A DNA stretch of 64,000 bases from Lunularia cruciata (GCA_948567375.1 OX419756.1:39384333-39448332); one strand, 5' to 3'; positions 22,340 to 35,235 are shown, numbered from the stretch's first letter. The notes: generated by a model from the sequence alone, not told the origin. Program-made: numbers and translations.

Positions 22340-23872
22340 GCCAATTAGTTTGTCTTCTACTCCTACGACAATTACAAAGGATACTTGGCTGCTAGATCTT
22401 GGACCCAAGCTTATAGAAGAGGAAAGATGGAAAGTTTGGAGGTTTTTGAGGAGCTACACAAGTTGTTTTTTCTTCAATATGAAGGATTTGGGTGCTCTGA
22501 AAGGACTTGGTATTTGGATTGAGCTGACTAGCAATACATCAATATTCCGACGTCCTTATCAATGTAGTAATATGGAGAGGAAATTGATTCAAAGTTGGAT
22601 TAGAGATCTTTTTGAGGTTGGTTTGGTGGAGATTTCACATGGAGAGTATGCATCAGCTACAGTGATGCCAGCCAAGAAGGATATGCATGGAAATTACACA
22701 AATAGGTAGATGTGTGAATTACCTTCCTATCAATTGATATACTAGGGCTGATTGGTATGCCATGCCTACACCGAAGGAGATTTTTTATGCTATTGGGCAT
22801 CCAAAGGTCTTCAATACTTTGGATCTTCAAGCAAGATATCATCAAATGCCAATCAAGGAGGAGGATAAGTCCAAGACAACATTTTGGGCTATTGATCCTC
22901 ACGGCAAGGATGTATTATATCAGTAGAGGTTCTTACCATTTGGGTTAAAGAACACTCTTGTTGAGTTCCAGAGGGTCATGGATAGGATCCTAGCTAGATT
23001 GGATTTTGCTTGGTGCTATATTGATGACATTTGGGTCTATATCACTACCATAGAGGAGCATGAGAGACAATTGTTGGAGGTGTTTGAGAGGTTGAGATCT
23101 CATGGACTCAAATTACATCTTGGGAAGTGTAGGTTCTTCCACAAGCGGGTTGAGTATTTGGGTCACACTATCTACCCCGAAGGACTTGGTGTTCAGCTGA
23201 CCAAGGTGGAGGCTATTGCACGTATTCCTTGACTTACGGATGTTAGTAGAGTGCAAGCATTCCTTGGGTTGGCAAACTTCTATTGCCATTATGTTAGAGG
23301 AATTTAGTGCCATTGCCAAGGCCTTGACAAAGCTGACCAAGCTTACACAAGAGTGGTGTTGGGGAGATGAGCAAGAGAAGGCTTTTGTAGAGCTCAAGGA
23401 GAAGTTGACATCTACTCCTATTTTGAAGAGACTGATCAGAGGACGACTATTTTAGGTTCACACTGATTGGAGTTTGTTGGGGCTTGGAGCAGTGCTCACC
23501 CATCATCATGATGAGAGGAAAGAGTTTGTGGTGGCCTATGCTAGTCATTCCAACAATTTAGTAGAGGCAAAGTATAGTTCATATGAGGAAGAGTGCTTGG
23601 CAGCAGTTTGGGTAGTAGCACATTTCCGATATTACCTATTTGGTAACCCCTTTACTCTCATTACTAATTGTCAGTCACTAAAGTGGTTGATTGAGTCCAA
23701 CAAGCTTTCATGGAAACTTGCACGATGTGCTCTGATTTTACAAGAGTATGAATTCACTATTATTCATAGACCTGGAATGGTGAACCGTGATGCAGATGGG
23801 TTGAGTAGAAACCCATGTCCTAGCCAGCAAGATCAGACTGACTGGAGCACGTTGGCATGGTGAGATAGATGA
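22340..23872 (+). pseudogene. Reverse transcriptase and RNase H of the methyltransferase-bearing element
   Basis: RT blocks are present: NTLDLQARYHQMPI (motif A, about 22,807), FLPFGLKNTLVEFQRVMDRI (motif B, about 22,930), CYIDDIWVY (catalytic DD, about 23,013) and VEYLGHTIYPEGLGV (23,149). RNase H begins at about 23,458 with HTDWSLLGLGAVLT and ends HRPGMVNRDADGLSRNPCPS at about 23,820. A few stops and frameshifts interrupt (22,709, 22,924, 23,231, 23,453). The sequence is clearly a different Ty3 lineage from the nested element. Confidence 0.9.
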
Positions 23873-24240
23873 GGAGATGATGCCAGGTTGGCATGCATCT
23901 ACCTTTCTCTGTATATATTTTGAGGCTTTGGTGGTATCCCTCTTAGCGTATACATGAGGAGTTATTGAGGTCACAGATCCAGAGAGTGTCTGTAATCATT
24001 GCCTAGTTGTTGGCAGTTTCTAGAATGACAAATCAACTACTGATCTAAGTTGATTTGATTTGAGTGGTGGAAACAAACTAATTATTGTGTTTCTTTAGAG
24101 TCTATGTATGACTTATGTGTGAGTTATGTGTCTATAGTGTATGATGTTGACAACGATGTATGTTGTGTAGCGATGTATATACGCACGACGTCTTGAGTGT
24201 CATTGTTGTCAATGTGGTTGCTCGTCTCACATGAGCATCC
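23873..24240 (+). other. 3' end region of methyltransferase-bearing element
   Basis: Non-coding sequence after RNase H, including 23,990-24,085, which repeats 7060-7150. No integrase motif follows RNase H. A clean LTR boundary or target duplication is not visible. Confidence 0.45.
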
Positions 24241-25800
24241 CAAGTGGTCCGATCATAGTCCTTGTGCATCCTTCCCACATGGGTCTTTACACATTACAAG
24301 ACAAAATATTGATAACACACCTTGCATGGTGTATCCCTAGCCACTCTAGGCGGCCCCACATGGGGAAGTGTAACCATGGCCAACACAAGAATAACAATAG
24401 TAACACATGGTACTTCTTTCCATATCTCCACATACCTACAAAACCGCAACCTTTCACATCCAAACTCATATGAGAAAAATACAATCTCTCCAAACCCTAA
24501 AAATTACAAACTCTCATAACTTTCACTTTCCATCTCAAAAAATTTCAAACTAAGTTCCCATGGTACTCAATCATGAAAACCAAGAGATTAGAAACAAAAA
24601 TTCCAAACTCATCACTCTCTCAATGTGAAATAGTCACTCTAAACCCTAAAAAACCTAAAAGTCCTCATAACTTTCTACTCAATCTCCATAGTCTTCAATC
24701 TTGGTACCAATGGAACCGAAATTGAAAAATGAGTAAAATCTAAAATCTGCATTCTTGTGAGGTATGCAGATTACCTCTCTAAAACTCTAGAATATCCTTG
24801 ACTCCCTTCTCACTCTCATGTTCCCTTTCCACTTCCCGTCCAATGAATGCTATAGAAAGACATGTTTGTGTCAAAGATGTAGTAGACTATCGCCTGACGA
24901 AGTAAGCGTAAACCTTGGAGAAGATATAACAGGAACTCGATCAAAGAAGAAGGTAACTTGTCACTCTCGTATCATCACATGTTCGTGATACGCCTGTTGA
25001 ACCGAAAGACCTTCCTCACATACAGGAGGGCGTTTTAAATGGAGGTATCCGGGTATCCATAAGCTTCCCATAAATAGAGTATGGAACTTTATAAACACCG
25101 TAACGATGCACATGGGGATCATAGGATTTTCCGGGCATTGGGTGACGTGAAAGATGAAAGATGACCCATTTGAAGAGGTTCCGAGCACCCCCATAAAATC
25201 TGTAGAAAAATGAATCCATCCAAAATTTCACCCATCAATAAATTATACAGCATGTTAAAGTTGTATTTGAGACCCCTTCTTCTTTCACGAGTACCTGGAC
25301 ACATATTTACGGAATTTACGGAGTTCTAGAAAGTCCGTAAGTAGGTGTCTGAAGAATTGACGGGCTTTAATGTATTTCTATAAAACCCATCAATTTCTAG
25401 TAAAACTATTCCTAAAACCCCACTGGGTAGGTTTCAATTATAATTTTACCGGTATTGCAACGTGCCTTTCGAGATTTCATTTGTTTATGGATAAAGGCCT
25501 TGGTATTAAATGTTACGGATGATCTAAAGGTGACCGTAACCTTCTATGGTTTGGAAATCTTCACCCATAATTTATTTCCGGTTTATTCGTTTATTAAAAT
25601 CTTAATTTAATATAGTACACGCGAATTTGTAACTGACACCCCCAATGTTCCTTGGACCAAGCTACATTTTCCAAGAAGAAAATGTCACGACCACGACTAC
25701 TGTAGTATACCACGACTGTACAGAACTGTCCGCTGTGAAGAAGGCGATTCGGAAACTCCGTCAACGCCCCTGACGTGGTAATAGTTCACCAAGCCCGGGG
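24241..25800. other. Non-coding DNA between the element nest and the first host gene
   Basis: AT-rich, with short frames only (for example 24,231-24,473 and minus frames at 24,961-25,304) that lack motifs. Base composition changes gradually, and from about 25,680 the DNA is richer in GC and CG, as expected for a promoter region. I see no element domain here. Confidence 0.4.
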
Positions 25801-26007
25801 ATACTTAAAAATGCGGATCCGGCGGTGAATAGTGGGGAGCGTATCGGCTGTTACAGTTGCCACCTGTGAGCATCTCAGGACGACACGTGGGAACTTGAAG
25901 TTAAGTGAAACTAAAGGCAAGGGCCGCAAGGTGAAGCTATCGAAGAATCGAAAGTGTGACAGTGAGGTTTGTCTGAGTTCGAAGAGTCGAAGAGGATCGA
26001 ACGCGTC

Positions 26008-27026
26008 ATGGAATCATCGTCCAGTACCCGGCCGCGCAATCTCCGGTCGCCGTTTCAGTTGTTTACTTCTATCACTTTTGCTCTTGCAGCGGTTGTGTTT
26101 CTCTCGGTGCTCGTTTACAGGACATTATCAGCTACCGTCGAATCTGAAGTGAGGACAGTGACTTTCAACACGCAAGGACGGGGAAGATATCCGACTATCA
26201 ACGAGATCACACCACCACATCGTACCGATCAACCAGACAGGATGGCAGCAGCGAATGTTGAGCAGCGTAAGTGTGTTGATTGTTAATGTTTATTTCAATC
26301 TGGCATTCTGATTAGAGGCACAATTTCTGATAGACCTTGTTTTAATAAACGATCCTAAAATTGTGGTATTGGTTTTGATGACCTTTGTTCTTGAGATCGC
26401 GTTGTGTAAGATGGGATTGGAAACGATGATGAGCCTCTCGTTCATTGCCGGTGATGAATGTCTGACAGTTGGAAGGTTAATGCACCATAATTCTGTCTCT
26501 GTTTCTCTGGTTCTATTCACCTATAACTATATTGAAGAGCAGATGTTTCTGTAGTCGTTCAATTGGACGCAAGAGTACCGGGACTCCTTGAGTAGATGTG
26601 AGCGGAGTCTTTACAAGGTAGCTAGGTAGGGTATAGATGCGCGACATAGCAACGTTTTCTCTCATAATGTGCGTTCTCAATTATGGATGTATCTAGAATC
26701 CATGGATCTAAGATGGATCTAGAATCGAACCTTCTCCGCGGTTACTTAGGTCGTCGGTTGTTACTAAATCTCCATCGTAACCTGTAAATCTGCCTTCTCT
26801 TTGTATCGGACGAGAAATTTTATTATCCGTATATTTTGCAGGTTGGGCACATTTTGTCGGACAGGATGCTGAGGAGGCAAAGAAAAAAATTCAAGAAGAT
26901 CATCCCCAGCTCAAGGTGGTTGTCGTTCCCGAGGATTCGTTCATTACCATGGATTACAATACTGCTCGGGTACGCATTTTCAAGGATGCTAACCAAAAAG
27001 TAGTCCGAGCTCCAAAGCGTGGTTAG
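26008..27026 (+). CDS. Potato-inhibitor-I (MEROPS I13) family protein with N-terminal membrane segment
   Basis: Two coding exons, 26,008-26,266 and 26,842-27,026, joined across C|GTAAGT and TTTTGCAG|GT, encode 147 aa ending at TAG 27,024-27,026. Residues 88-147 are a complete inhibitor domain: WAHFVG, then EEAKKKIQEDHP, LKVVVVPEDSFITMDY and RVRIF. The reactive loop would be cut between Met123 and Asp124, a usual P1-P1' pair in this family. Family members are tight inhibitors of subtilisin- or chymotrypsin-like proteases. Typical members are about 70 aa. Here about 85 residues precede the domain, with a basic N-terminus (STRPRNLRSP) and a hydrophobic run at residues 17-37, so the protein is secreted or anchored with the inhibitor facing the lumen or outside. 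An in-frame non-ATG extension to 25,969 is unlikely. No neighbour is functionally linked. Confidence 0.9.
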
Positions 27027-28189
27027 TTTTTCTACTTCTAAAGTGTCCGGTTCAAGGGGGCAGGATCTGGACTATCGGATCATAGTATGCAGCAGGGAGA
27101 TCAATGGATTCTCAATTTATCGTACTATTTTATCTCTTCGAAGGAACTTGCGAGCAACGTCAGCGGAGTTGGTCACTCTTATAGGTCATATCATGGGTTT
27201 CCCGTGCGAAGGCACTTCGCGATATAAGAGCTTAGATTTAGACTTTGGCTGCTTTATCGTCCGCCCACCCTCCTTCCCCTGTGTAATTATGTATACTATT
27301 AGTGTATGTTCTTGAGACTGTATCCAATAAGGACGAATCCCCTTTTGAGCGTCTGTGAGACGACTGACAGTGATTGTTTAACTCATAGCGTTGTGTTGCA
27401 CACCTGCACCAAACCTAAGCCTGAATTTAAAGCTTTATTATTTGCCCATCGTCTCAATCTTCATGGTATACTCCGCGTTTATGGCTGCCAATGATGGGAT
27501 GATTTGATAAATGTATTGAACTGAATCGGTCTCAAATTTGTTGGGTTGGCTCAATCTTAGCTTTCATAGAAGGCCACTATACCGTTTTGTTGCCAAATTC
27601 GCTTAGAAAGTGGCTGTAGACGATACTTTATGATCTGCCCGAGTACCATCTGGGTCTCGAGGAAAGTTTCGTCCTGTGATTTGAAGTTCAAGGACTACTC
27701 AGGAATCTCGATGGGCTTCAGCAGATAATTCTGACTAAAGTGGAAAAGTTTGTCGCATAGTTTATGTAACAAGAGCATATGGTGACAATGTGTTCCTCCG
27801 TCTAGTGATAAGTGTTTGTATTGTATTGTGCCTTCCTGAGATAAGTTCCTGTTCTTACTTTGCATGGTAATGATGTTATCATGTGCTTGAAGTATGATTA
27901 GTTATCATTCTAAACAAATAAAATAAAATGTTCAGACAGCGACAATATCTATTTTCATTTGATTAAATAATATAGAGCAAGTTAGGTGCAATCAATTAAT
28001 TTGAATAAAAATCACGAATAAAGTACAAGACTGTATTAAAAAAATTTAAATCACATCAATTAGGTTAGTCTTCGGACCTAGATGTTAGAAGACTTGGGTC
28101 CAAAGAAATTTTATTTGAAAGTGAATTACATATTTGACACTCATGAGTATTTGGAACTGAATTATATATTTGACACTAATAAGCTTTCG
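27027..28189. other. 3' flank of inhibitor gene, no gene seen
   Basis: It probably begins with the 3' UTR. Frames at 27,019-27,315 and 27,306-27,494 have no motif. From about 27,900 the sequence turns AT-rich. Possible poly-A signals such as aataaaataaaat occur near 27,917. Confidence 0.4.
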
Positions 28190-28990
28190 AAGGGAAGTCG
28201 ATTCGAGGGGTACTAACATTCGCGCAGGTACTTCGGCCCTACATTTGCTGGTATTGATGAAATCGTGAGTGCATTCGAGGAAGTTCAGTTACTTTGGCAC
28301 TCCATTTGTTGGTATTGATGAGGTCGGACCTGCAATCGAGGATGGTTTACAATGGTCACCTTTTGCATCCCTCCGAACTTTAGTTACTTTAGAATTATAT
28401 TTGTAGGTACTGATGAGGTCGTACCTGCAATCGTGAAGGCTTACTATGATCGCCTTTTGTTTCCCTTAGTGTTTTAGAATTAACATTCGCTCAGTTACTT
28501 CAACACTAGATTTGTGGGTATTGATGAAGTGGCTTTACTATGACCGCCATTTGGCTTTCCTTCGGTGGTTTTGTGTTCTAGAATTAATTGAGTCTAAATT
28601 AATAATATCTTTCGAATAATCGAGGGGGTTTACTATGATCACCTTGTGCGCCCCTATGTGTTTTTGTGTTTTAGAACCCATGCGTTCATAGGACATAAGG
28701 CGATGTACTCTATGCAGTCCTCTTCGAGGAGTATTGACATTTGCTAAACTACTTCGGCCCTACGTCTGGCGGGTATGACATCTTGTTGGGTATTTGATGA
28801 AGTCGTATGTGCTTTCGAGGCTTTCGAGGAAACTTACTTTGACCGCCTTCTGGTTGCCTTAGTGTTCTAGTACTCAATGTGCTATGAACTTGCCCGCAGT
28901 GTTTTATGACTCATGTATTCATAGCATAGCACATGTGGGGATATACTCTATATCCGGCCCTTTAACACTTTGCTCTAATTCCCCCGTCCT
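28190..28990 (+). repeat. Degenerate ~100-110 bp tandem repeats, part of the dispersed retroposon family
   Basis: About five to seven degenerate units carry the phrase ggtattgatgaRgtcg (28,250; 28,310; 28,408; 28,518), followed by tttactatgaYcgcc and then ttgtgttYtagaa. The same text in reverse orientation is found once at 42,285-42,365 and once at 63,735-63,835, so this is an internal segment of the retroposon family that has been amplified here. Confidence 0.7.
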
Positions 28991-29089
28991 TTGAGTGATT
29001 TCCGAAACCACGATCTGCTTGACTCACAAATCTTCCACCACTTTCGTCTTCAGGTCTCCTACACGATTCCAAACTTCAGCTTAACTTAA

Positions 29090-29440
29090 TTTTTCTTGTC
29101 TGGCTCATTAAGTCATCGATTTTCCATTGAGATGTTTAGACTTGAATAGCGTGGATATCTTAGGGCAAAACCCCTATTGGGCTTAGCTCCATTTCACCTC
29201 TTTTTGTCTCATCCTTAGTCGATTTTCCATTGGAGATGTTTACAACTTGAATAGTAGCGTGGATATCTTAAGGCTGTCTTCCCATCCTTCATGTGTTCTA
29301 TGTGAACGCCTTTCCCGCTATCGGGGCTTAACTCCATTTTACCTCTAGTGTCCCTCTTTTGTCTCGCCCTTGCTTGGCTCGATGGGGTCTTCGCGTTCGC
29401 TTTTTTTCCCCGGTGAGGTAATTTCTCTGCATGCGCTGAG
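29090..29440 (+). repeat. Second dispersed repeat, duplicated block
   Basis: Sequence gattttccattgRgatgttta, then cttgaata and gcgtggatatctta, occurs at about 29,117 and again at 29,220. The companion text ctattgggcttagctcca and gcttRgctcgatggggtctt recurs at about 30,535-30,600 and, inverted, at 44,600-44,680. The role is unknown. It looks like another non-coding repeat family. Confidence 0.55.
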
Positions 29441-29584
29441 TATATATTTCCGTTAATTCGATGTATGCTATTTGTATACAGGTGTTATTCTTAAATTTTA
29501 TTAGGTTGCATTACTTCTGTTGATATTAGAAGATTTCAAATATGAATCTTATGAAAATTAGACATTCCTTTTAAAGGTTAGTAG

Positions 29585-30400
29585 GTGTTTTCGAGGAGGT
29601 TTATTATTGCCACCTTCTGTTTCCCTTTGTTGTTTAGTGTTTATAAAGACTCAAGCATCCATAGCGCGAACAGTAATATACTTTATATCCTATCCTCTTA
29701 CACTTTGCTCTCATTACCCTGTTACCCTTCGACCAGTATCTGCAGCCACACCATCCGACAACTTTTGCATTCCTTCATTCCCCGGCTAATTCCTTCTCTA
29801 ATATTTTTCCTTTGATTGATTCCTGGTTCGAACTCTCCCATTCTACAGAGGTCCTACCCGACTCCAGCCCACGGTCTTAATCTTTATCGATCGAGTGTAG
29901 TAATATATTTTATATCCTATCTTCTTACACTTTGCTCTCATTCCCCTGTTACACTTCGACTAGTATATGCAGCCACACAATCCGACAACTCTTGCATTTC
30001 TCCATTCCCCAGCTAATTCCCTCTCTAATATTTCTCCTTTGATTGATTCTTGGCTCGAACTCTCCCATTCTACAATGGTCCTACCCGACTCCAGCCCACG
30101 GTCTTAATCTTTATCGATCACGCATTGTTTACTGGCAGGCTCTTACATAACATTTCCTATACCTTGCACTCGTTTGCATAGATGCTTTTGTTTCACTTTG
30201 TTTACTAGTCTGGAGACCATCGGTGAGTATCAATTATGCCTTTGTTACAGGTTACATTCTATGCATTCTACCTTAGGGCTTTAACACTATTCTAACATTG
30301 TGAATTATGTACATATTGCTTCTCGATCATTTGCGTTTCGTGAATTCTGGATAAGCCGTTCTGGGAACTGCTTCTGCTCGGCTCTCGTATACCAGTATAT
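29585..30400 (+). mobile_element. Plus-strand copies of the hairpin-tailed retroposon, tandemly duplicated
   Basis: The segment from taatatactttatatcc to ggtcttaatctttatcgatc is present twice with a 227-bp period (about 29,668-29,891 and 29,895-30,118). The second copy continues through the family's 3' half (ttacattctatgcattctacc, gaattatgtacatattgctt) to the tail hairpin at 30,355-30,369 (CCGTTC TGG GAACTG, one arm decayed). A B-box-like GGTTCGAACTC is at 29,824. The orientation is opposite to the copies at 41.8, 51.7, 52.5 and 61.7-64 kb. Confidence 0.75.
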
Positions 30401-33400
30401 CTTGTCCTGTATACATCCATAATCGTTTTCATGCAAATGAACGGTTTCTTCGCAGGTTTTATTTTCTGTTCATTTCTTCTTTCGATGATTCGTGTTACTT
30501 TTCATTTCCATTCTTTTTCTTCTATTATGTGTTGGATACCATTGGAGTTTAGCCCCATTTTATCTCCTATGTCTTTTCCTTTGTAAAGCTTGATGGATCT
30601 CCCCCTCCTTCGTGTTGTCACACATGTCTATTCTGTTTGATTACCCCCTCTCGTTTACACACGTTAATTATTAGTCTCTGCAGGTCTTTTAGCTTTGGAT
30701 CAAATCTTGATCTTGCTTTGATTTAATTTCGTTCTGCATGTTATCGCTCATCACCTTTCAGCATGTGCCTTTCAATTCTTTTCTGTTGATTTGATCATTT
30801 CATTTGACAGTATGTATACATTTTTATGCACTTTCAATGGGATCATGATTCCTCGTTCAAAGATCGGTTTTTGTTCTCATTTCCCGATATATATTTGACA
30901 GTACATTTATAGTAATTTTTATATGACGAAAATATAAGCGTTTTCCTAAATTAATTAATAATAAATTAATAAAATTAATGTTTTATCGATTCCTACTGGC
31001 ACCACGTTTATAGACTAAGAAGATGCGTACGCGGGGAACTGTACTTCTACATGATGACCAAAATAAGACATGTTTGCTTAACTCCACCGTAATTCATGTT
31101 TGAACTTCAAGATCCAGAATTATATTTGACCAATCGACAAATTTCTGTATATTAATCTGGAATAATATTTTATAATTGTGTAATTTCCGGATTTCTCAAG
31201 ATTAACAACGATACATTAAGCAGGTTGAGTAAAACAAGTTTAAACTAAAATGATTACAAGTTTTCACAAGGCCTGCTAGACATGGACATAATCTACTCCT
31301 TCAATAAGACGATAGCTTAAAGATTTTAGTTAATTATAGTTTTAATCTAATTAAAGATGAAAAATATTTATTTAAAGATGGTAGAACTAATTTAATATGA
31401 AAAATTAGAAATTTAATTACATGACCATTATATTTATTATTTAAATATTTAATTCAACTTAATTTTCATGTAAATTATAAGAGGAATTTTCAACCCAAAG
31501 AAAGAGGATATATTGAGAATATAAGATGGTGAAACAAGAATATTGTATTGAGAAAATAAGAAAGATAGACCCATCGTCACTAAGAAGGAAGTTTATGAAT
31601 ACTATTCCTACATCAACTAAAGTAAAATTTGCTAAAAATTAAACTAAAATTTAATATTAAAAATATTAAAAAATGGTTTAATGTGTGTTAATCTCAACAA
31701 GCATAGAAAAGGTATTCAAAATCTGAGTTTCCAATATGACATCAAAACTAATTGCCCATAAGACCTATTTGTAACCTTAGAGACATGAGCAATATCATTA
31801 CTTAGTGTTGACAGCGGCTACAGGGACTACATTTCATGTGCTTAAACTGAGTAACAAAGAGGAAGAAGTCCTTACATTCAGATTTGAAAATTTGGAGTAC
31901 TATCTACAACATGCAAATGGATGGACTATGTCCATCCATACCATATTCCATCCATGTAAATGGATGGACTATGATATCCAAGATAACATACATAAAGATA
32001 ACATAATAATGCTCTAGAAAAAGTAACAAAGAAGAAGCATATCAATTTTCAAATTTAGTGAAATAGTAAAACAAGCAAGTGCATGGTGATGCTTGAGAGG
32101 AACTTGCAGAATGATAACATAATATGAGTTACAACACTTCTTGTAATAGATGATAATAAGGATGTAGTTTGTGAGATGATATACTCTTATTATATTTTGT
32201 TTATTGTAAATCTTTAGAAAAGAAATACAAGATGATACATACGGAAAGAATTCTATTCTGATTACGTATCTCTACATATAGAGATTAATCAAGAATGAAA
32301 GGTTCAATAATTAAATTTCAAATCTAAATTTTGGTTAGATGTATAAGTGCATTGATCAAACCATGGAAGTCTATTAGAAAATTTAATCTACATCCTTACA
32401 TGTATATATATCCATGAGGATATTGCATTTCTAAAACTAAATAATTAAAACAATTTTGGTGCCTTTTGATTGAATAGAAATATAGAGATTATGACGTCTA
32501 TCAACTATTTAGCATATTTAAACTAAGATTATTAAACATAAAAATATATTTAACTCTAAATAATTAAAACAACTCACAAATTAGATTCCATATGATAGAA
32601 TAAAAATAGAGAAACAATTAGATTTTGAACTTATGTATATTTGAAGATGCACCAATCTTCATTCTTGCTTTTATTAGCACCTAATAAGTTAATTTTTATT
32701 TATTTAACCTATTTATTTATTTATTTATCATATATAAATGTATTTTTGGTTATATTTTTCAAATAAGACTTTAATTAGCTTTCTAAAAGTTAATAGCAAA
32801 ATCAATGTATCCAAAGTTTACTCCTTAAAAGTTCCTAAATGAAATTATTGACATTTGAGTCTATATATTTATTGGATATATTTGGATTTAAATATATGGC
32901 ACTGGATTCCATTTGGCCAATTCAAGGAAGTTCTATAAATGGATAAATATATGGATACAAAATTTATATCTGAAATATGAATTTCCAGATAATAAAATTT
33001 TATATGTATTACTTAAATCTTAAATTTAAAGTTTAAATTATTGGATTAATGGACTGAGTTTGGCTTTACATTTATTGTTTGAATCATGATGAAATTTTGT
33101 TTCATCAGTTCACTAAACCATATTAGTAAATTTGGAGGCAATATCAATCAATACTTAACATTCCCAAATTCTACAAACTAGAGATTTCACAATGTGGATT
33201 TTGAAATCCTTCATTAGGTAAGTATTTGGAACTTCATCTTTTTATATTAATAGTTTTTATAGAAAAATTTCAAAAATACATAATTAAAAACCTATAACTT
33301 TGATCATTACATACAACTTTTTTAATGTAGATTAGTACATTTGTGAATTTTTTATACCATTTAGTTGATTAAGAAAAATTTCTTATTTACATATATTAAT

Positions 33401-34959
33401 GGATACTTTTAGATTTGGATTCAATAGTTTTTAGTATTAAACTTTCACAACAAGGATACTTTAAATACTTTATGTCTATTGATCTAATATAAAAATAGGT
33501 TTAAGAAAATATATCAAGAAGTATATATTAAAAATCCATATATATGTATGCACATTCAGAGCAATCAACCAACTGAAATCCAGTTTTATTTTTTTTAATA
33601 TCTATCAACAAGTGCTTATTATTAAATTTAGATTCCATATTTATCCAGAATTAGGATAGAAAATGTTAATGTCACAAATTTGATAAATCTGGATGTTGGT
33701 TTCTGATGATTGAACATAAGTATAAATCTTAGTGGATTTATCAGAGCCCGTTTACAAATAAGAGTATCTATATTCAATTTTACAAAAGAAAATGATTTAC
33801 ACATATGATATTTTGGTATCAAAGTCTATCGGTTGTTCTAAATGTGAAATTTTATGAAACTTGATAAAAATGGATTCGGAGTTTTATATGAGAAATATAT
33901 ACAAGCATATAGATCTATTATCTGGATTGAAATATGAATTCGAATCAGTCCAATAAGCCACATTTTATCTACAATAGTTAATAGTTAGCTTTCTAAAATT
34001 CTCCAACTCTATAGATTTAAATTATTATTCATAATTTTCTTGAGAAATCTTTTGAGAGTGCATGGTTAATGTTTTGTATGCTATATGCAAATTCTATGAC
34101 ATATTTATGTTTCCAAAACCTTTGTAGGCATAATGATCTTCACAGATTACATGAAAGGTATATACAGACAGAGTGATAAAGTGATACAAATTATGCCAAT
34201 CATCAGTGAATCATGAGCAAAAGAGGGATTCTGGAACGGTAAATCCACGCAATAATAACTATAATATTGGATAAAATATATAAGTAAATTAAGAATTTTT
34301 TCCTAATTAATTAAAGTTAATTAAAGATCGTAGAATGATAATTTTCTATCTACAATCACCGATCAATAAATTTATTCTTATTATATATATGATATGAAAG
34401 GTTAGATTATGAAAACTCTTCACAGAGAGCAAGAAGTTCATATACTGAGATTTATAAACTCTAATGCATACAAATTATAAGTTCCTTAAGTTTCGATAAG
34501 AATTACTCCCATCGTGGCATTGTCATTCTTAACTTTACATAAAACAATAACCTTTGCACTGTAAACTTAATTGTGCAAGATGTTGAAGACAAACTGTAGC
34601 TCGTGCTTCTTGATTTGTTCCCCTTAACTTGATCATCAACATCTGTTCGGATGGATACTTAGTGCACTACACTACATTCATCGTTGGTAATCTCTCCAAC
34701 CATAATTGTATCCACGGACTTATGATTTATCTACCTGGGGCCGGCTAAGATAAAGTAAATTAATATTGACAAAAAGAAGTATTACCATATATCAATTCAC
34801 TTGAGTTTCATCAGCTTAGATCAAATGAACAATCCTATTCTCGTAATTGATTTTGTATCTTCTATCAGACCTACTTAACCATAGTTAATCCAGGATTACG
34901 AGTAATGTTTAAACTAAAAGTCATCTCTAATTAGACTCTCTAACAATCGAGTTCCTTGA
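30401..34959. other. AT-rich intergenic region, no gene seen
   Basis: Very AT-rich from about 30,900. The longest frames are 60-70 codons (31,805-32,017; 33,628-33,822) with no motif and are expected by chance. Two nested palindromes occur at 31,917-31,968. No RNA gene, RT motif or long repeat was recognised between 31 and 34.9 kb. Confidence 0.5.
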
Positions 34960-35235
34960 ACAGGTATTATGAATTTCACCACTCAGCAATTTGATGGTTT
35001 GGAGCCAAAAGAATGGATGCAAGCTCGCGTTGAAGAAGATAGGGACGCATTGAATGGAAGGGATTGGAGAAACATCTTACCTGGACGTGGACGATCTGAG
35101 CAGTATCCCTTAATTGGCAATATGGATTTGTGGGTCATCTCGACAGATAGATTGAGACTGCTCACTTCTCGGACTCTAGCATGTCTGTCAGTTCCTCGCT
35201 TTTCAGAGACTATTCTCGACAACGACTACTGTTGA
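34960..35235 (+). other. Possible isolated exon or gene fragment of unknown identity
   Basis: Composition becomes GC-richer and an 88-codon frame opens at 34,969 just after an acceptor-like ttgaacag. It contains QQFDGLEPKEWMQARVEEDR and WRNILPGRGRSEQ, which look like real protein rather than noise. I do not recognise the family and find no partner exons, so it may be a pseudogene piece. Confidence 0.3.

Noticed and set aside
29816..29840. B-box-like GGTTCGAACTC as proof of a tRNA-derived SINE
   Set aside because: No A box lies at the right distance, the box is poorly kept in other copies, and the element is long for a SINE. I kept the family as unclassified.
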